NCBI GenBank assembly: GCA_029204225.1
Contig: CM055105.1
Span: 18,207,226 to 18,271,225, forward strand
Direction: 5' to 3'
DNA length: 64,000 nt
Origin: Diphasiastrum complanatum
Lineage: Eukaryota > Streptophyta > Lycopodiopsida > Lycopodiales > Lycopodiaceae
The position numbers and the translations under genes are program-made. Below, one piece after another: positions 34,985-47,232 of this stretch. The notes beneath the pieces were generated by a model. That model made no database searches. It was not told the origin of the DNA and saw only the letters and a program-made list of their open reading frames with translations. Within the stretch, counting starts at the first letter, position 1. Every line of letters begins with the position of its first letter.

Positions 34985-35600
34985 GCACCTGTACAAGCCC
35001 AGCCCTCCACACACCTCACCCAGCCTTCGTCCTGACCAAAGCTTTCTCACGTTCCACTACTTTCACCATTTCTAACCATCTTGAACAGTAGCACAAGCAA
35101 CTACCCACACACCAATTGCCCCACCCTTGCATCATAGCGACAGCCCCCACACACCCCTTATCTTACCGGACTAAGCCGACCACCTCCTAACTACGTCCAC
35201 CCTTGAACCGCTACCACCGCATTACCCCGCCCACAACCACATCCGCTGTTGCACCGCAGACAATCACAACCTAGCCACATTCGTCCTTGAATCGCATTCC
35301 AAACGCACATCGACTGCCTCCACCATCAAACCATGAAAAACACATTCCACAATCTACAACTGCAACAAACATCACCAGATTGCATTCACCGCACACACAC
35401 CACCATCAAACCACATTTCCTCGTCCAACCCGCATTCACCCGTCGACATCGAATTCACACGTCAAGACCACATTTCCCCATCTAAACCGCACCAGATTGT
35501 AACTGACCGCAACAAACCCCATAACACCACTGACTGCAATCACCCACACCCCACCGCAAACTGCACACCACATCCACCGTAAATTGTAGGGACTGTTAAG
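34985..35600 (+). other. A/C-rich, G-poor leader-like sequence
   Basis: About 600 bp with very strong strand asymmetry: A and C dominate, with many CCAC, CACA and AACC words and few G. It lies upstream of a gypsy Gag frame. Long weakly structured leaders are known in some gypsy lineages, so this may be a gypsy 5' leader; that is inference. Confidence 0.4.
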
Positions 35601-35635
35601 AAAAAAAAACAAAACCAAAGACACACCAATACCCA

Positions 35636-36600
35636 ATGGACCAACAAAAAGACCCTAAAATTCTAGACGATTATCCATACGAGGTCAGTTCCCCTGTAGC
35701 TGAACAAATCAGACGCCATAGGTTCTACCGAATGCGGGCTGAACTCCAAGAGCCATCCACAAACTCGTTCGACAAACAAGAACCTGATAGAACCAAGTCT
35801 TCAAGCGCACGACCCCATTTTTCTAGTGCTGAGCCCTCACAGATCAAAACCAACCCTAATGGAGTTCCTGCTACCCACGGAGCTCATCTTGAAAGACGTA
35901 CACCCAAATTAGATCTACCCAAGTTTGACGGTAGTTCGGACCCTCAAAGATTCTTGCAAATCTTTAAGAATGCATGTGATGTGTATGGCGAAACATCACC
36001 TGATGCTATGGTCCAATTGTTTTCAATGACCATGATCGCTAAAGCATGTGATTGGTTTTTCAACCTTGATCATGAGGAAAAGACAGACTGGTCAATTCTG
36101 AAAGAGTCCATTGTCAAGCGTTTTAAGCCCTTTCGTTTGATAGAGAGTCCTTTTGTCAAATTGAGTAACATCAAAATGACAAAAGATGAACGTGTACGAG
36201 ACTACATCAAACGCCTCAAAAGTCAAGTATAGGAACAGCCCTCCAAACAGATTCTCATCATCCGGTTCTTAGTTGGCCTTCCAAGATGCATTAGACGCGA
36301 GCTTAAATCAAATGACAAATATACGAGCCTAAAGTTAGCTATGTCTGATGCCATCAACGAAGAAGATGAGGGATCAAATGTTGACGAATCCAGGGAAAGG
36401 CGAGCACTACATGCTCCTATCCATGAGTCGAAGCCGATCGAGGACACCCGAGATCAGCTTTGAAAATCCCAATTGGAGTTGCTTAATAAGCAACATCAAC
36501 TACAGATGGAAAAACTCACGAATAAGTTTCAAACTACCTTGAAAGCAGTATGCCTGAGCAGCCAAACCTTGCACAGGTACCTTATAGACGAAAAACAATA
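35636..36600 (+). pseudogene. Ty3/gypsy Gag relic
   Basis: A 198-residue frame (35636-36232) includes LDLPKFDGSSDPQRFLQIF, then WFFNLDHEEKTDW, SIVKRFKPF and RVRDYIKRLKSQ, the Retrotrans_gag pattern of gypsy Gag. The same frame continues beyond TAG at 36230-36232 (RFLVGLPRCIRRELK) and a TGA near 36461 with Gln/Lys-rich helix. No zinc knuckle, protease or Pol follows; at about 36600 copia LTR-like sequence starts. Confidence 0.8.
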
Positions 36601-36861
36601 TGGTGCCCACAGTTAAAATAGCAATGATTGACTTATACAGTGCTTTCTTATTTCGACGGCACCACATGTGCAGTTCTAGAGTTATCGGGCCATCTTTCTT
36701 TTACGAGCTCTTTGAGTGCTTTTTAAACAACTTATCTTTGTACTTACTTATGAGTTGAATATACAGTCTGTGGAGAGCAATTCTGTTGTCTTGTCCTGTT
36801 GCACTTGACGTTGTGCTGTGGTGATTGATCCGGTCGGGTGTTTAAACTGTGTTTTCTTAAC
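36601..36861 (+). mobile_element. LTR end of another copia element
   Basis: Sequence just upstream of a PBS, ending GTGTTTTCTTAAC. It is identified as LTR by position only; no second copy is seen in the window. Confidence 0.45.
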
Positions 36862-36874
36862 TTGGTATCAGAAC
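36862..36874 (+). promoter_or_regulatory. Primer-binding site
   Basis: TTGGTATCAGAAC, a common plant copia variant of the tRNA-Met site; the same variant is used by the element at 51.6 kb. Confidence 0.7.
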
Positions 36875-38119
36875 CCCTTGGTGGCTTGAATCACTGGACA
36901 AGAACAAAGAGCTGCGAATTCACGACGGTTTGTTGGCTAGGAAGCACAAAACCAAGTCTGTGGAGATTCGTGGAATAGCTCAAAAACTATAAGAAGATTT
37001 AGAGGCCGGGGATTGTCAGTTGCATCAAAGGGCAAGCAAAAAGTGAAGCTGGAAATTCTTCCGGAGGTTTGCTTGGCATTTGTGATTGGTTTGAATCCAA
37101 TTGAATACCGTTTGAAGAGCGGTTTGGAGCATAATATTGCTTGTTGTAGGGTGACCTCAGAGGGATAGGCAGCTGCTCAGATAGATTCTCAAGAAGATTA
37201 GATAAAACTCAAAAACATCTTCTTTGACAACTAGGGTTTCAAGAAGGGAAAAAGCTCTTTTCTCTCAATACAAATATGTTTTTGTGGTTGTGAAGAGCTA
37301 GAGAAGGGCGCCCTAGTAAGGAGAATCAACCTGTAAGAAGCCGTGGGCGGCCGTGGAGCATTGGAAGAGAAAGTGTGATCACCAGGGTGGCCATCGCTGG
37401 AAATCAGCGTGAAGAAGATCAGAGATGGCGTGAGGGAGGTCGTGGGACTGGATGCACGGTCAATTGCACTATTCAGTAGCGTGCGGAAGGGAGAAGTGTT
37501 TTCAAGAAGAGAACTTGATGCGTCTGAATGCTCATGACCGTTGGATCTGGAACTATTGTGATCAATGGTTAAAGTTGACTGGCCAAGAAATGATCTAGGC
37601 AATCAGATTTTAGGTGACCATTGGATCTGTTGGATTTCAACTTGAACTTCATAATAAGGGGTCTGAAGTGCAAAGTGCATTGCAACTTCATTAAAAATCT
37701 TCAAACTGAAATAATTGTTGGGTCCCAAGTTTGTGAAAGGTGAAGTTTCTTCACACTGAAGAAACAGTTCAAAAACCCAAATTGCCCTTATTTTCACCTC
37801 CTTTAGCCTATTTTGGCCAAAAGAAAGGCTATAGCCTCCAAACGAAGGGCACCTTGACTGTACCTACAAGTACAGTACACCAAAATAGAGTGATTGTTGT
37901 GGAAAAAGTGTTCGGAACGTGCCAGAAGTGATTTCACCATTCCACTGGGCAGGTAGCTGGGAGTTGGTGACGAGAAGCATTTCAAAAGCGACGTCAATTT
38001 GGCGAAAGAGCGGCGGGTGGCCTAGTAAGCCAAAAATTGCAGGTCATTATTATTGATTTCTGACATCACAGTTGGCTTCGACATACACTTTGTAGCCTAT
38101 AGGTGGAGTTTCAAGCAGT
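36875..38119 (+). other. Untranslated leader of copia fragment
   Basis: No long frame between PBS and Gag start; purine-rich with repeated GAAG words. Confidence 0.5.
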
Positions 38120-38647
38120 TTGGAGACGACAAACATTAATGAGGCAATTTTGGGCAATGCAAGCAAACTTGATGGGGCTTCTAACTACAACATCTGGAAA
38201 TTCAAAATGAAGAGCATTTTGATGGAGAAAGAGTTATGGGAGATTGTGGCAGGTATTGAAATCCGACCAAATACCACTCTAGGTGATATAAGGGCCTTTG
38301 ATAAAAAGACGCAGAGAGCATTGTCCTTAATCAATCTTTCAGTGAATGACCATGTAATCACTCATATTAGTGATGCCACGACGGCTAAGGGAGCTTGGGA
38401 AGCTCTTAGAATGCAATTTCAAACTTGCAATCCAGCTCAGGCCATGTTCTTGAAGTCGAGATTGAACGTAGTAAGGATGGAAGAAAGTGAATCAGTGGGA
38501 TCTTTCTTCACAAGAATAAAGGAGCTAAGAGATCAACTTGTGGCAATTGGAGAACCAATTAGGGACGTTGAATTGGTACATATCACAATGAGTGGTATCT
38601 CGGAAGGGCTGCAAAACAAAGATTGCAAAACAATGGAGATACAATAG
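38120..38647 (+). pseudogene. Copia Gag fragment (UBN2 type)
   Basis: An uninterrupted 175-residue frame with LDGASNYNIWKFKMKSIL, ALSLINLSVNDHVI, GAWEALRMQF, FLKSRLNVVRM and SVGSFFTRIKELRDQLV: the full UBN2-type Gag core. After GISEGLQN similarity ends, and the frame closes at a TAG where the short-repeat region of the neighbouring unit begins. Zinc knuckle and Pol are missing, so the element was cut by an insertion or deletion. Confidence 0.85.
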
Positions 38648-38654
38648 TAAAGGT

Positions 38655-38960
38655 AAATTCACATCAATTTTGGTTCATTTGATATTTAGTTGATAACTTA
38701 ATGTGTTATCTATTGATGCATTTGTATTGTGGTTTCCATTACTTTCCATTGTGCTTTCCATTACTTTCCATTGTGCATTCTAGCATGCAAATAATGTGCT
38801 AAAATAGATACATTGCTTTGAATTCATCAACAGATACATTTGCATTCAATATACATTGCATTGAATCCATCAATAGATACATTTGCATTCAATAGACTAT
38901 ACATTTGCATTCATGAATTAAAAATATATGCATTCAATATTTTTGCAAGAATGATGTAAT
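38655..38960. repeat. Short subterminal-type repeats
   Basis: Three to four copies of GATACATTTGCATTCAAT and two of TTCCATTACTTTCCATTGTG lie within 300 bp, just beyond the 3' end of the minus-strand gene at 39.1-40.2 kb. Clusters of short repeats near an end are typical of CACTA- and hAT-type DNA transposons. No clear terminal inverted repeat was found. Confidence 0.6.
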
Positions 38961-39062
38961 GGCAAAACATTATATTGATTTCAAAAAGAGTACATTGATG
39001 AGTTAATGAATTCCCCCATCATACATTGCCTTCTACAAGGCCTTACATTCAATTTTAAAGTT

Positions 39063-40190
39063 CTACTCATCATCACTTCCTCCCTCCTTGCTTCCTTCAT
39101 CTTGTAGGTTTACATTGGTGTCCACATCTTCAAACTCCCCTTGCTCTCATTCATGTTCTCTTCCACATTTTCCTCCTCAATATTCTCCTCTACATCACGA
39201 ACACTTGAAGTTGTAGAGCCTCTCTACAAAATAGAATCAAAGATTCAATTAAATTGAGATTAAACTTACTTGTAAACCACAAAATAAACAATCACAAAAC
39301 AATAAAAGTTAAGAGTTTACGATTGGACGCAATCCATGGGATTCCATAAAAGCTTTAAGGCCAGCATATCCATGATCGTATCCTTGTTTGTACTCCGCCG
39401 CGGTCATGTGTCTTCCAAAATCACTAAGCTACATTCAACAAAAAACAATAGTTTAGCAATACAATATATTTTAGCAATAAAAAACATTAACAATCTCACT
39501 ACAAAAATAGAATCATAGTAAAAGAATTTGCACTTACAAATTGGGCCTCTAGATTGCTCCTGCCTCCCGATCCCAAGTGACTTTGGCCAAGTTTTAAGAT
39601 CTTCTCGGTGGCGGCTCTATATTGTTGTTCATACTTTTGGGGATTGTTTTGCAACAATTTCCCTTTTACCTTCCTCCAATTCCGTTTGGAGCACCATCCA
39701 AGCTTCGTGGGATTCTTGGGATTCTTCACGACTCTTCTCATCAATTGCCTTTTGTTTCGAAATTAAAGGCACATTGAATTCAAAGCCCCAGTCTTACTAA
39801 AAACATTGGATTGAGGGAATTTAGAATATAAAGTCTCTATTATTTTATTTTTATCTTGAAGTGATTAGGATGACGAATTGGTCATGTAATCTTTACCAAA
39901 ATATAAAGAAACTAAATCACGCAAGCGTGCATGAACTACATTGCCACGCGTATTTTTTTATAACTCCACCACATGGATTAAAGTCACCATACACACTACT
40001 CGGCATCCTCGGAAGCTCTTCTCTCGGATGATTCACCCGAAGAAGATAACACAAGATTTTTTATTCTATCTCTTTGTTGAGGAGCTAGATTTTCAAACCA
40101 ATCTTGTATATATTCTTCAGGCTCCTCATGAGCTCTGATTCTAGATTGTCTCCCACTTGACCTTCCACTTGACCTACCACTTGAAGACAT
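39063..40190 (-). pseudogene. Decayed spliced gene, probably DNA-transposon associated
   Basis: It starts at 40190 with a Ser/Arg-rich MSSSGRSSGRSSGRQSR followed by WFENLAPQQRDRIKNL, and meets a TAG at 39996; further coding (VVHARLRDLVSLYFGKDY near 39920) needs frame changes. Three later exons are clean: up to 39538 (WCSKRNWRKVKGK, QSHLGSGGRSNLEAQF, donor GTAAGT), 39321-39428 (LSDFGRHMTAAEYKQGYDHG, 36 codons) and 39223 downward (RGSTTSSVRDVEEN, acidic). All three join in phase 0 across GT-AG introns. In the last exon a GA dinucleotide repeat near 39136 shifts the frame; the alternative frame runs on to an acidic end at 39063. The Lys/Arg-rich then HxGSGGRS pattern loosely recalls plant Ptta/En/Spm transposase-associated proteins, but I cannot assign the family. 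Not intact. Confidence 0.55.
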
Positions 40191-40279
40191 TTGTATCAAA
40201 AATAAAGGTATCTTTACATAGGGTCATTTTTTATTTTGGAATTCCTCTAATGCTACTATTGTATTCAATCTACATAATT

Positions 40280-41520
40280 ACAAAAAGTACCAATCTATCA
40301 ACACCCCGATATATGAGATGGATATTACTTAAAATATAATAGCTTCAACTCATTAATTTTCTCAATGGCTAGTTGCCCAGTGAACCGTAAACCTTGAGAT
40401 TTGACTTAGACAAATCTCAATATGTATCTCTTTAGTACTTCAAGGGAGATTCTATGCTCTTCTGATAATTAGTTGCCTAGTTACTAAGACAAGCCTGATG
40501 ATACATGCAATACAATTATTTGAAGATACATGCTAAAGTAGAACTTATGTGATAAGAAATTTTTTCTTAATGAAATGATGATCAATCTTAAAATGATTGT
40601 GTGTGGCACGACACACAATGTTGTGCCAATTTTGGTGAGAAAAGATTTCACAAAAGAATGTTTCTATAGCCTCAAGATCTTGGATTTAGACCTCAATAAG
40701 TAGTCTTTTGATCCATGGTGCCTCTCTTTATGCTTATGTTAAAGCTTTATACTTGACCTAATAAATGGACAATATATTCACGATGTTTCGTTAATTTCTT
40801 TGATATCCATGACACAAATCCATTTTCCAAGGAAAATGCTTGTTCATTAGTTTAATTTCGATCTATTGGATCCCTTCCATAATCTAAATTTGTGATTCCC
40901 CTTAGGCTAATTGGTGTCCGAGATGTACCTCAAGACTCTATTTGCATACTCCAATGTACTAGAATTTTGCATGAACTGACTTAGCTTTCCAATCAACAAA
41001 AGCTAAGTTCTAGTATTGATTAAATCATATTAGGCCAGGAATTAACTTCCTAGAAAGAGTAATGTCCTTGAATGATGCTTCAAAATTTCGCTTATCAAAC
41101 TTACAATTCACCTCCATGGGTGTTGCTACAGATTTCCAAGTATCCAACTTAAAGTTCTTAAAGATACAACATATATATTTATCTTTATAATATCATCAAC
41201 ATAGAGCAAAAACAAAGTGATACGATTTCCATCAAATTTATAATAGAGAAGTTTATCATGCCCACTCAATAAAAAACCTCATATTGAGTAGATGAGTATT
41301 TAACCTTGCATTCCATCTTCTCTTGGTACTTGCTTGAGTCCATAGAAACTTTTTTTGAAATGACAAACAAATTCCTCCTCCTCTTGAAAAATGTATCGCT
41401 CAATTTGCTCCATGTTAAACTCATCCCAGACCTCCAAACCCCTTGTTTCCTCTTTTGTGCCATTATGGAATTTAATAGTGACCTCACCTCTGTTTTTTGC
41501 ATATTAGTAAATGTGAAGTC
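40280..41520 (-). pseudogene. Copia reverse transcriptase/RNase H relic
   Basis: Minus-strand reading gives KSFYGLKQVPRE near 41340, HDKLLYYKFDGNRITLFLL followed by YVDDII near 41200, and ANRVLRYISDTN near 40950, all in the order of copia RT and RNase H. There are many stops and frame changes. The end near 40.3 kb lies next to the transposon-like gene. No LTR recognised. Confidence 0.7.
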
Positions 41521-42022
41521 CATAAACTTTTTTTGTCACACAAAAATTTTTGTCACACAAAAAATGTGCTCATAAAATGTTCATAAAATGATTTGAAATA
41601 CATATCATGACTAATAAAAATGCGTAAGTGAGACTTGTAAAAAATATTTCAGCCATAACAAAGGTATTACTCAATATACTTTACTCTTTGAGAAAGGTCC
41701 CAAGATCTTTTGAGTGACCTTCACACCTAGTTCAAAGGTCACCATTCACCAATACTTCAATGCGATGCATGCTTTGTAAGAATCAATGACATCATACATT
41801 AGAGAGCTGTTAATATGCCAAATTCCCAATCAGACAACGACGGATTAATTGTAGATTAAATTTTGAAAGATGAGACATTTTTTTGCAATTGGAAGAGCTA
41901 ATCAACATTATCTTGAAATATTTTCAAATTAGATTCCGCGTTCCCTTCCGTCTTATCTACGACTATAATATTTCACTTACGGGTGGCCAAAATTGTCATA
42001 AATCTAGCTGGTATTCTGGCCG
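41521..42022. other. No gene recognised
   Basis: AT-rich, beyond the 3' end of the six-exon unit; a direct repeat of TTTTTGTCACACAAAAA occurs near 41530-41560. Confidence 0.45.
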
Positions 42023-44278
42023 TTATTCGACCTGCAGGCTGCATGCCCCCCTCTTTGCTCGCACTATTTTGCAATAACTTGGAATTTCTCTTGTGATTGA
42101 ACTTTGATCTAATCGCAGGACATCTTTTTTTAGGTAGTTTGATGACTTGAGATTGTTTTCAATCCCGCCATCAAGAGATCTTGGAACTTCTTCACAAAGA
42201 ATATTACAATGAGTTTCCGATCATGTCACGTTCCCATGACATTTCAAATTTGCATATGGAAACATAGAATGAAAACAATTACCAGCATAAAGTGTAGTAA
42301 CTGGGAGTAAAAGTTTCTTTGACCAGCAATCGTAGATCGAGAAGGCTTGCATTATCTTGGCTGAATATGGTTTACAAGTACTGGATTTTGGCAATCCCCT
42401 CCTTTTCTCTTCCTGTAAACGAGGAGCCTTTATTTCCTCCATGTCCAGGTTTTTCATATTGATGTGCGTCGGCAAGCACTTGACCACATCTTTAACAGCG
42501 GGAGGCACTTTGGGCCTACATCAAAGCAAGCTGGTTTCAGAATATAAAAAGATCATACGGCTAGACTAGCGATGCCACCTTTCTTCTGAATCTCTTGAGA
42601 CAGAACCTGCTTATCGCCACGCACTCAAAAATGTCTATGGCACCAGAAAATTCTCCATCTAGTAAATCTGTGTTTCAATAGATAGTAATAGAAAGAAACT
42701 GTCTCGGACTTAGAGTAATCATGTCTTCTTCAAAAAACTCACTAATCTCCTGGATCGCAACCGTTCCTAAATATTAACTCAAAAAAAAAAACTCAGAACG
42801 ACGCTAATAGAAATCAAGATAGATGTATGAAAGATCTTTGTGGACATTTTAATCACGTGCAGGTTGCAAAACTCCCTCTGAGATATTAAAAAAAAATACT
42901 CGTGCTTTCTGAATTGATTCTAAGATCATCTATCGTGGTGTACTTTTCTACATTCATTGATCATTGTGTATACTTTGGCAAAATAAAGCTCTTGTTGCCT
43001 CTTGAAAAAGTAATCACAGAAAACTGAACGTGGAAAAGTTCTAATGCGATCTGAACTTATATCCTAAGTTTCTGAGAAATTAACACATTGTACTACTTAC
43101 AATTCGGTAAGAAACGTCGCCAAAATTTTAATGGTACTAATATCAAACTAATTTCCAGTTTCAAAATCTAAAGCTTGTCATTGTAACTGTAATTCGTTTG
43201 ATCTTAACCCTCTACCGGTATGGTTCATGTGTAAAAGAGACTGTAGCCAATCATGCACAACTATTCTTAAGGTTCAAGAATGGCGTAAGATTTTGGTTGC
43301 GGGATCATGAGATTTAGATCTTACCAAGGTGTACAAGTAGCTTGCCATTCACGGTTTTCCGCTAGATTGTCCAACAAAGAGCAACTGTCCAGAACGAGGC
43401 TGTAGTTCTCAATTTAAACGGCTCAAGAACCACAGGAAAGAGCTCGACGATGCAGAACAGAAATAAAACGTTTTAACCAGAGTCCCATCACCTGAAAGCT
43501 TCATACATGTAATCCTGAACCTCGATGAATTTTGAGGATATCTTTCCCCGTTTCTGAGACGACAACCTACATATACTTCAACCGTCCTTTCAACTTGTAT
43601 GCCTGCATGACGGACTGAGAATTGAGACGACGCAACGAAGCTGATGACGGTCCCAGTGCTGCTTGTGTCAATTAGCCAAATCTCGCCTGAACTGGAGCTG
43701 ATGATTGCCAGATGTTGTCGACTGCAGAGCATGAGTACTTCCATCAATATGTATTCCACAAAGGATCCTATTTGAGATTATTTATCTTGTAACAGAAGTT
43801 TCATGGAGCTAAATGAAACTATATGCTGTATTATTTACTAGTTGGTGACGCAACAAAACCGACCTCTCTGCTATAAGAAACGCACAGAAAATGACTGTCA
43901 GGATCAAATGCATGCCCTAGAGAATATCTAATCAAATTGCTAGATGAAAGAAGTACTGTTGACAGTTGCATCCTGTCAATGAAAGCTTAATACAAGCTAA
44001 CGACAAATTAAGAATGTCCTTAAATAAATCTTAAACACCTTGACTAGATCCATAATATTGTGTAAGTTTATTCAGTTAATGAACCTGGCATATTTGTCGC
44101 CAACCAGGAGGCTGGTCATTGCATCACGGCCAACCGTTACAACTCCAGCCTTTAGCAGCACTGCACTTCTAGCCTCTGCTCCGTCCAGGATTTCAGAGAT
44201 AATCGCAACGACATCGCCGGGTTCTAGAGGTGCATGTTGTAGGGAGTCTGTTGTGGGAGAGGAGCCAGAACGATCCAT
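42023..44278 (-). pseudogene. Six-exon unrecognised gene with two nonsense codons
   Basis: Exons on the minus strand: 44085-44278, 43492-43721, 43325-43399, 42607-42766, 42283-42515, 42023-42189. Each boundary is GT-AG, every phase agrees, and the sum is 1059 nt: 352 codons plus a stop. Exon 1 opens MDRSGSSPTTDS and has EPGDVVAIISEILDGAEARS. Exon 2 has HLAIISSSSGEIWLIDTSS, which could be a beta-propeller blade. Later parts include VNGKLLVHLG, EISEFFEEDMITLSPRQ, VKDVVKCLPTHINMKN and a Lys-rich EEKRRGLPKS. In-frame TAG (43362-43364) and TGA (42675-42677) interrupt it; CAG and CGA would fit. The first donor (GTTCAT) is weak. I do not recognise the family. The composition is clearly less AT-rich than its flanks. 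Probably a decayed host gene. Confidence 0.55.
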
Positions 44279-44453
44279 CTCTGCTGCATCAATCAAGACA
44301 ATCAACAGTTGATTATCATGCATGGCAATGGACTGTCTGCCTCAACAGCTCATGTGATGGGCCTTATACCTCGTGATTGTTTCATTGAAATGGTCTTTTT
44401 AGGTACCTTTGCACTTGGTATTGCTCTCATTATTGCACCTTTTAGCGACCTTT

Positions 44454-44507
44454 GCAGTCTGTATTTCAATGTGTTTAGTTGCAGTCGGTATTTCAATGTG
44501 TTTAGCC
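44454..44507. repeat. Two 27-bp tandem units
   Basis: GCAGTCTGTATTTCAATGTG is followed by TTTAGTT, then repeated with two or three changes. The core AGTCTGTATTT also occurs in the 28-bp units of the copia B LTR at 24011-24066. Confidence 0.8.
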
Positions 44508-44543
44508 GACTGTAAAGTTCATCAAAAATACTTGTCTCAAGCT

Positions 44544-44680
44544 GTAACGTATTATGGAAGGAGGCAGTCACAGACCATTCTGCCCAGTAAGAATTTTTTA
44601 AATTTTTTGGGCCTAAATTTTTTTGGAAATTGTTACGGCAGAATGGCCTATGCCCGGCCTCCTTCCATTGCGTAATGGAT
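44544..44680. mobile_element. MITE-like inverted-repeat element
   Basis: The arm at 44544-44584 (ATGGAAGGAGGC and ACCATTCTGCC blocks) pairs imperfectly with 44637-44680 (GGCAGAATGG and GCCTCCTTCCAT). The central part is about 50 bp and AT-rich. No coding capacity. Target duplication not resolved. Confidence 0.55.
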
Positions 44681-46985
44681 ACTTCGCATTAAGAATTGAC
44701 TTTTTCTGCCCACTTTGACGCTACCACGTGGCCAGGCACAGGCCTAACGCCTGGCGTGCAGGCTGGAATGGGCATCAAGTTTTTTTTGAATTTTTTTTTT
44801 TTAAAAACAGTGACATATTCTACTTTTTAAAGAGCCCCAAAAATGGGCAGAATATGCATGAAACTCATAAGAATGAAAGTTGATTATATGTTTCATAGTT
44901 GTTAGAAATGGTGGTTCTTTCATCTACTTGCTCTTGGGTGTTTTAGAAGCAAGTATGATCTTTTCATCCATATGTTGGATAATTGTAACTCCACATTCAT
45001 AGAGGCATATATGTATGAGAGTAAGTGAATCATCCTCGAAGGACACTTATCTCCATAGAAAAGCATTTTGCCTCATTGTATCTAAGCTTAGTTATCTTGA
45101 TTGCAAGCTTAAAGAAGTAATGCAAAATATGGCATGGATGATCAAAAAGAGGCAAAGAGGCCTCAAGATTTTTTCAAAGAGGAGCTACATCAAGGAGGAG
45201 AAAGCCTCGGAATCAAGTATCTTCATGCAAAGGATGGTGTGTTTGGAAGAAAGCTCTTCATAACACTTGGAAGTTGATCTTCATCAAAGAAATCTTATCT
45301 TGGTTGTGGTAAGCATGTACGATGTTAGATTGTCTAAGTTGAACTTGAAAGGGAACGTAAAAGATTATGGAAATGCCAATTTAGGTCAATGCTATATTGT
45401 TAAAGATTTACAAATGGCAACTTAGGCCAACGTTGCAAATGTTAACTTTGGCAAATGTGGTATTGTTCACATGGGAGTTTGTGCACATGGTATTGTAAAA
45501 TGCCAAATTAGGCCAATATGTGAGGCTTAGGAAGATAACATTGTGTTCATGTAAATAAGGATTAGCCCATTCATTGTCATTACTGGAATAGAGAGAGTAC
45601 TCCTTTAATTGCTCTTTTCATTTGTTGTATTGTGGAGGGATAGTAGGAGAGGAGGAAGCTATTGCTTTATGAGCTAGTATCGTGCTCTTTCTTATGTAAT
45701 GTGTATCAGCACATGAATAAAGGTTGTTCGAATCTTGTTGATCATATGTATAGCTCTTGTGAAATGCTTGAATAGAACCTTAAATATCTTGGTGATGTAA
45801 TGAAACTATAATGTGATATTGTGGCTCATTGCAGTTTGTAGTCTTCAAATAAAATCAATTGCTGAATTTTTTTCACAATGGACACCATACAACCAGCTGG
45901 TCATTGTCCATGTCATGATTTTGCTTTCAAAGTGCCTCCAATTATAGCTATATGGTAATATAGTTTGGCAATTGGTAGTTGATCTAGGATGTCAAAAGAC
46001 TTTAGCACTTGATTGAGATCGAAGGATTCGAGAAATTATTCCACTTGGTTGTGATTGCTAGTAGGTATGCCAATATGTATCCATGGTATCCATCTTTGTG
46101 GCACCATCACCCCCTTGGTTCAATGTGTTTAAAATCGAGATGGAGAAGGATTAGAAATGAGGGATCTGGTTGATTGGCTGTTTGTTGCTCATATCGTTGA
46201 ATAATATTTTTGGCCTTTTGCAACTCGTATGTTGCCAATATCTTATAGTTCAAATATCTTATGAAGGGCCTATCAAGAAAGTTTTGTAGGTTGCGACTCT
46301 TTGCATGAGATATGATATATCATGTTGTGATGTTGGTAGATGATAATAGCGCATATTATTCTGCTATAAATTTTGCTCTTACAAAGATTAGAATCATGAT
46401 AGGTTATTACTAATCAGTTTACGCCATGGAAGAACAGAGAGGAGAAGAAGAAAACATATAACTTGAATCGTCAGCACTAAAGTGATTTCGTAGCCAAACA
46501 ATGATGTATTGAATATTGTGTGTTGATATATTCAACAAAACAGACAAAATAGTAAGAGATTTATCAGTTACAAATAACTACATAGAAACATACATTTTGA
46601 CATGATACTGAATGCAATAAGAAGATATATTGATTCAGTAAGTAGCATGTACAAACCAGATGATAAGAGCACAAAACAATAACAGATGAAACCGCGTATT
46701 CTAAGCTATCTCTGAATAACTAAAAACTCTGTCTGATGCACTTTCGCTGATAAGCAGTATTTGTGAAAAACAATACTCTAATAGAACTTTGTAAGAACTG
46801 AGCTAGAGAGTTAAAGAAGTCTTTGATGATCAACTATTTAGGTCTTTATTGACAAATATGGACCTATATCTAACTTGAGATTTCATTTTGGCCTCCAAAC
46901 ATGCCAATAAACCAACAAAACTAGTTAACAATTTTTCACAGTTTTCAAGATTGGGCAAAAGATCATGAGTTTGCTCTTTAGGTTC
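44681..46985. other. No gene recognised; LTR-like features possible
   Basis: At 45.36-45.55 kb the word TTAGGCCAA recurs several times (CAAATTAGGCCAA, CAACTTAGGCCAA), and an AATAAA lies near 45715, which would suit U3/R of an LTR, but no partner copy is found. The rest is featureless AT-rich DNA. Confidence 0.4.
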
Positions 46986-47219
46986 TCAAGCTACATCATC
47001 ATCATAGTAGCCATGCGGCTCATCCAAGACAACATCTCGTAATATGATGGTCTTCTTAGATAGTGGATTGTAACACTTGCAGCCCTTGACCCTATCATCG
47101 TATCCAGCAAAGATAGTCTTCAAGGATTTACCATCCATCTTCTTTCTCATCTCATCTAGTACATGGAAAAAGGTTTTACATCCAAATACTTCCATGTATC
47201 TTGAGATCAATACTTCCAT
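46986..47219 (-). pseudogene. Copia integrase C-terminal fragment
   Basis: A 77-residue frame reading EVFGCKTFFHVLDEMRKKM, then KTIFAGYDDRVKGCKCYNP and KKTIILRDVVLDE: the conserved end of copia integrase (VFGC..., GY...KGYR.., SRDV.FDE). The part that should precede it is replaced at 47220 by GC-rich foldback and GA sequence. Fragment only. Confidence 0.85.
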
Positions 47220-47232
47220 ATACTTCTACCCC

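Noticed and set aside
42023-44278. Organelle gene with stop codons repaired by RNA editing
   Set aside because: GT-AG introns and retrotransposon surroundings show nuclear DNA; decay by deamination is simpler.
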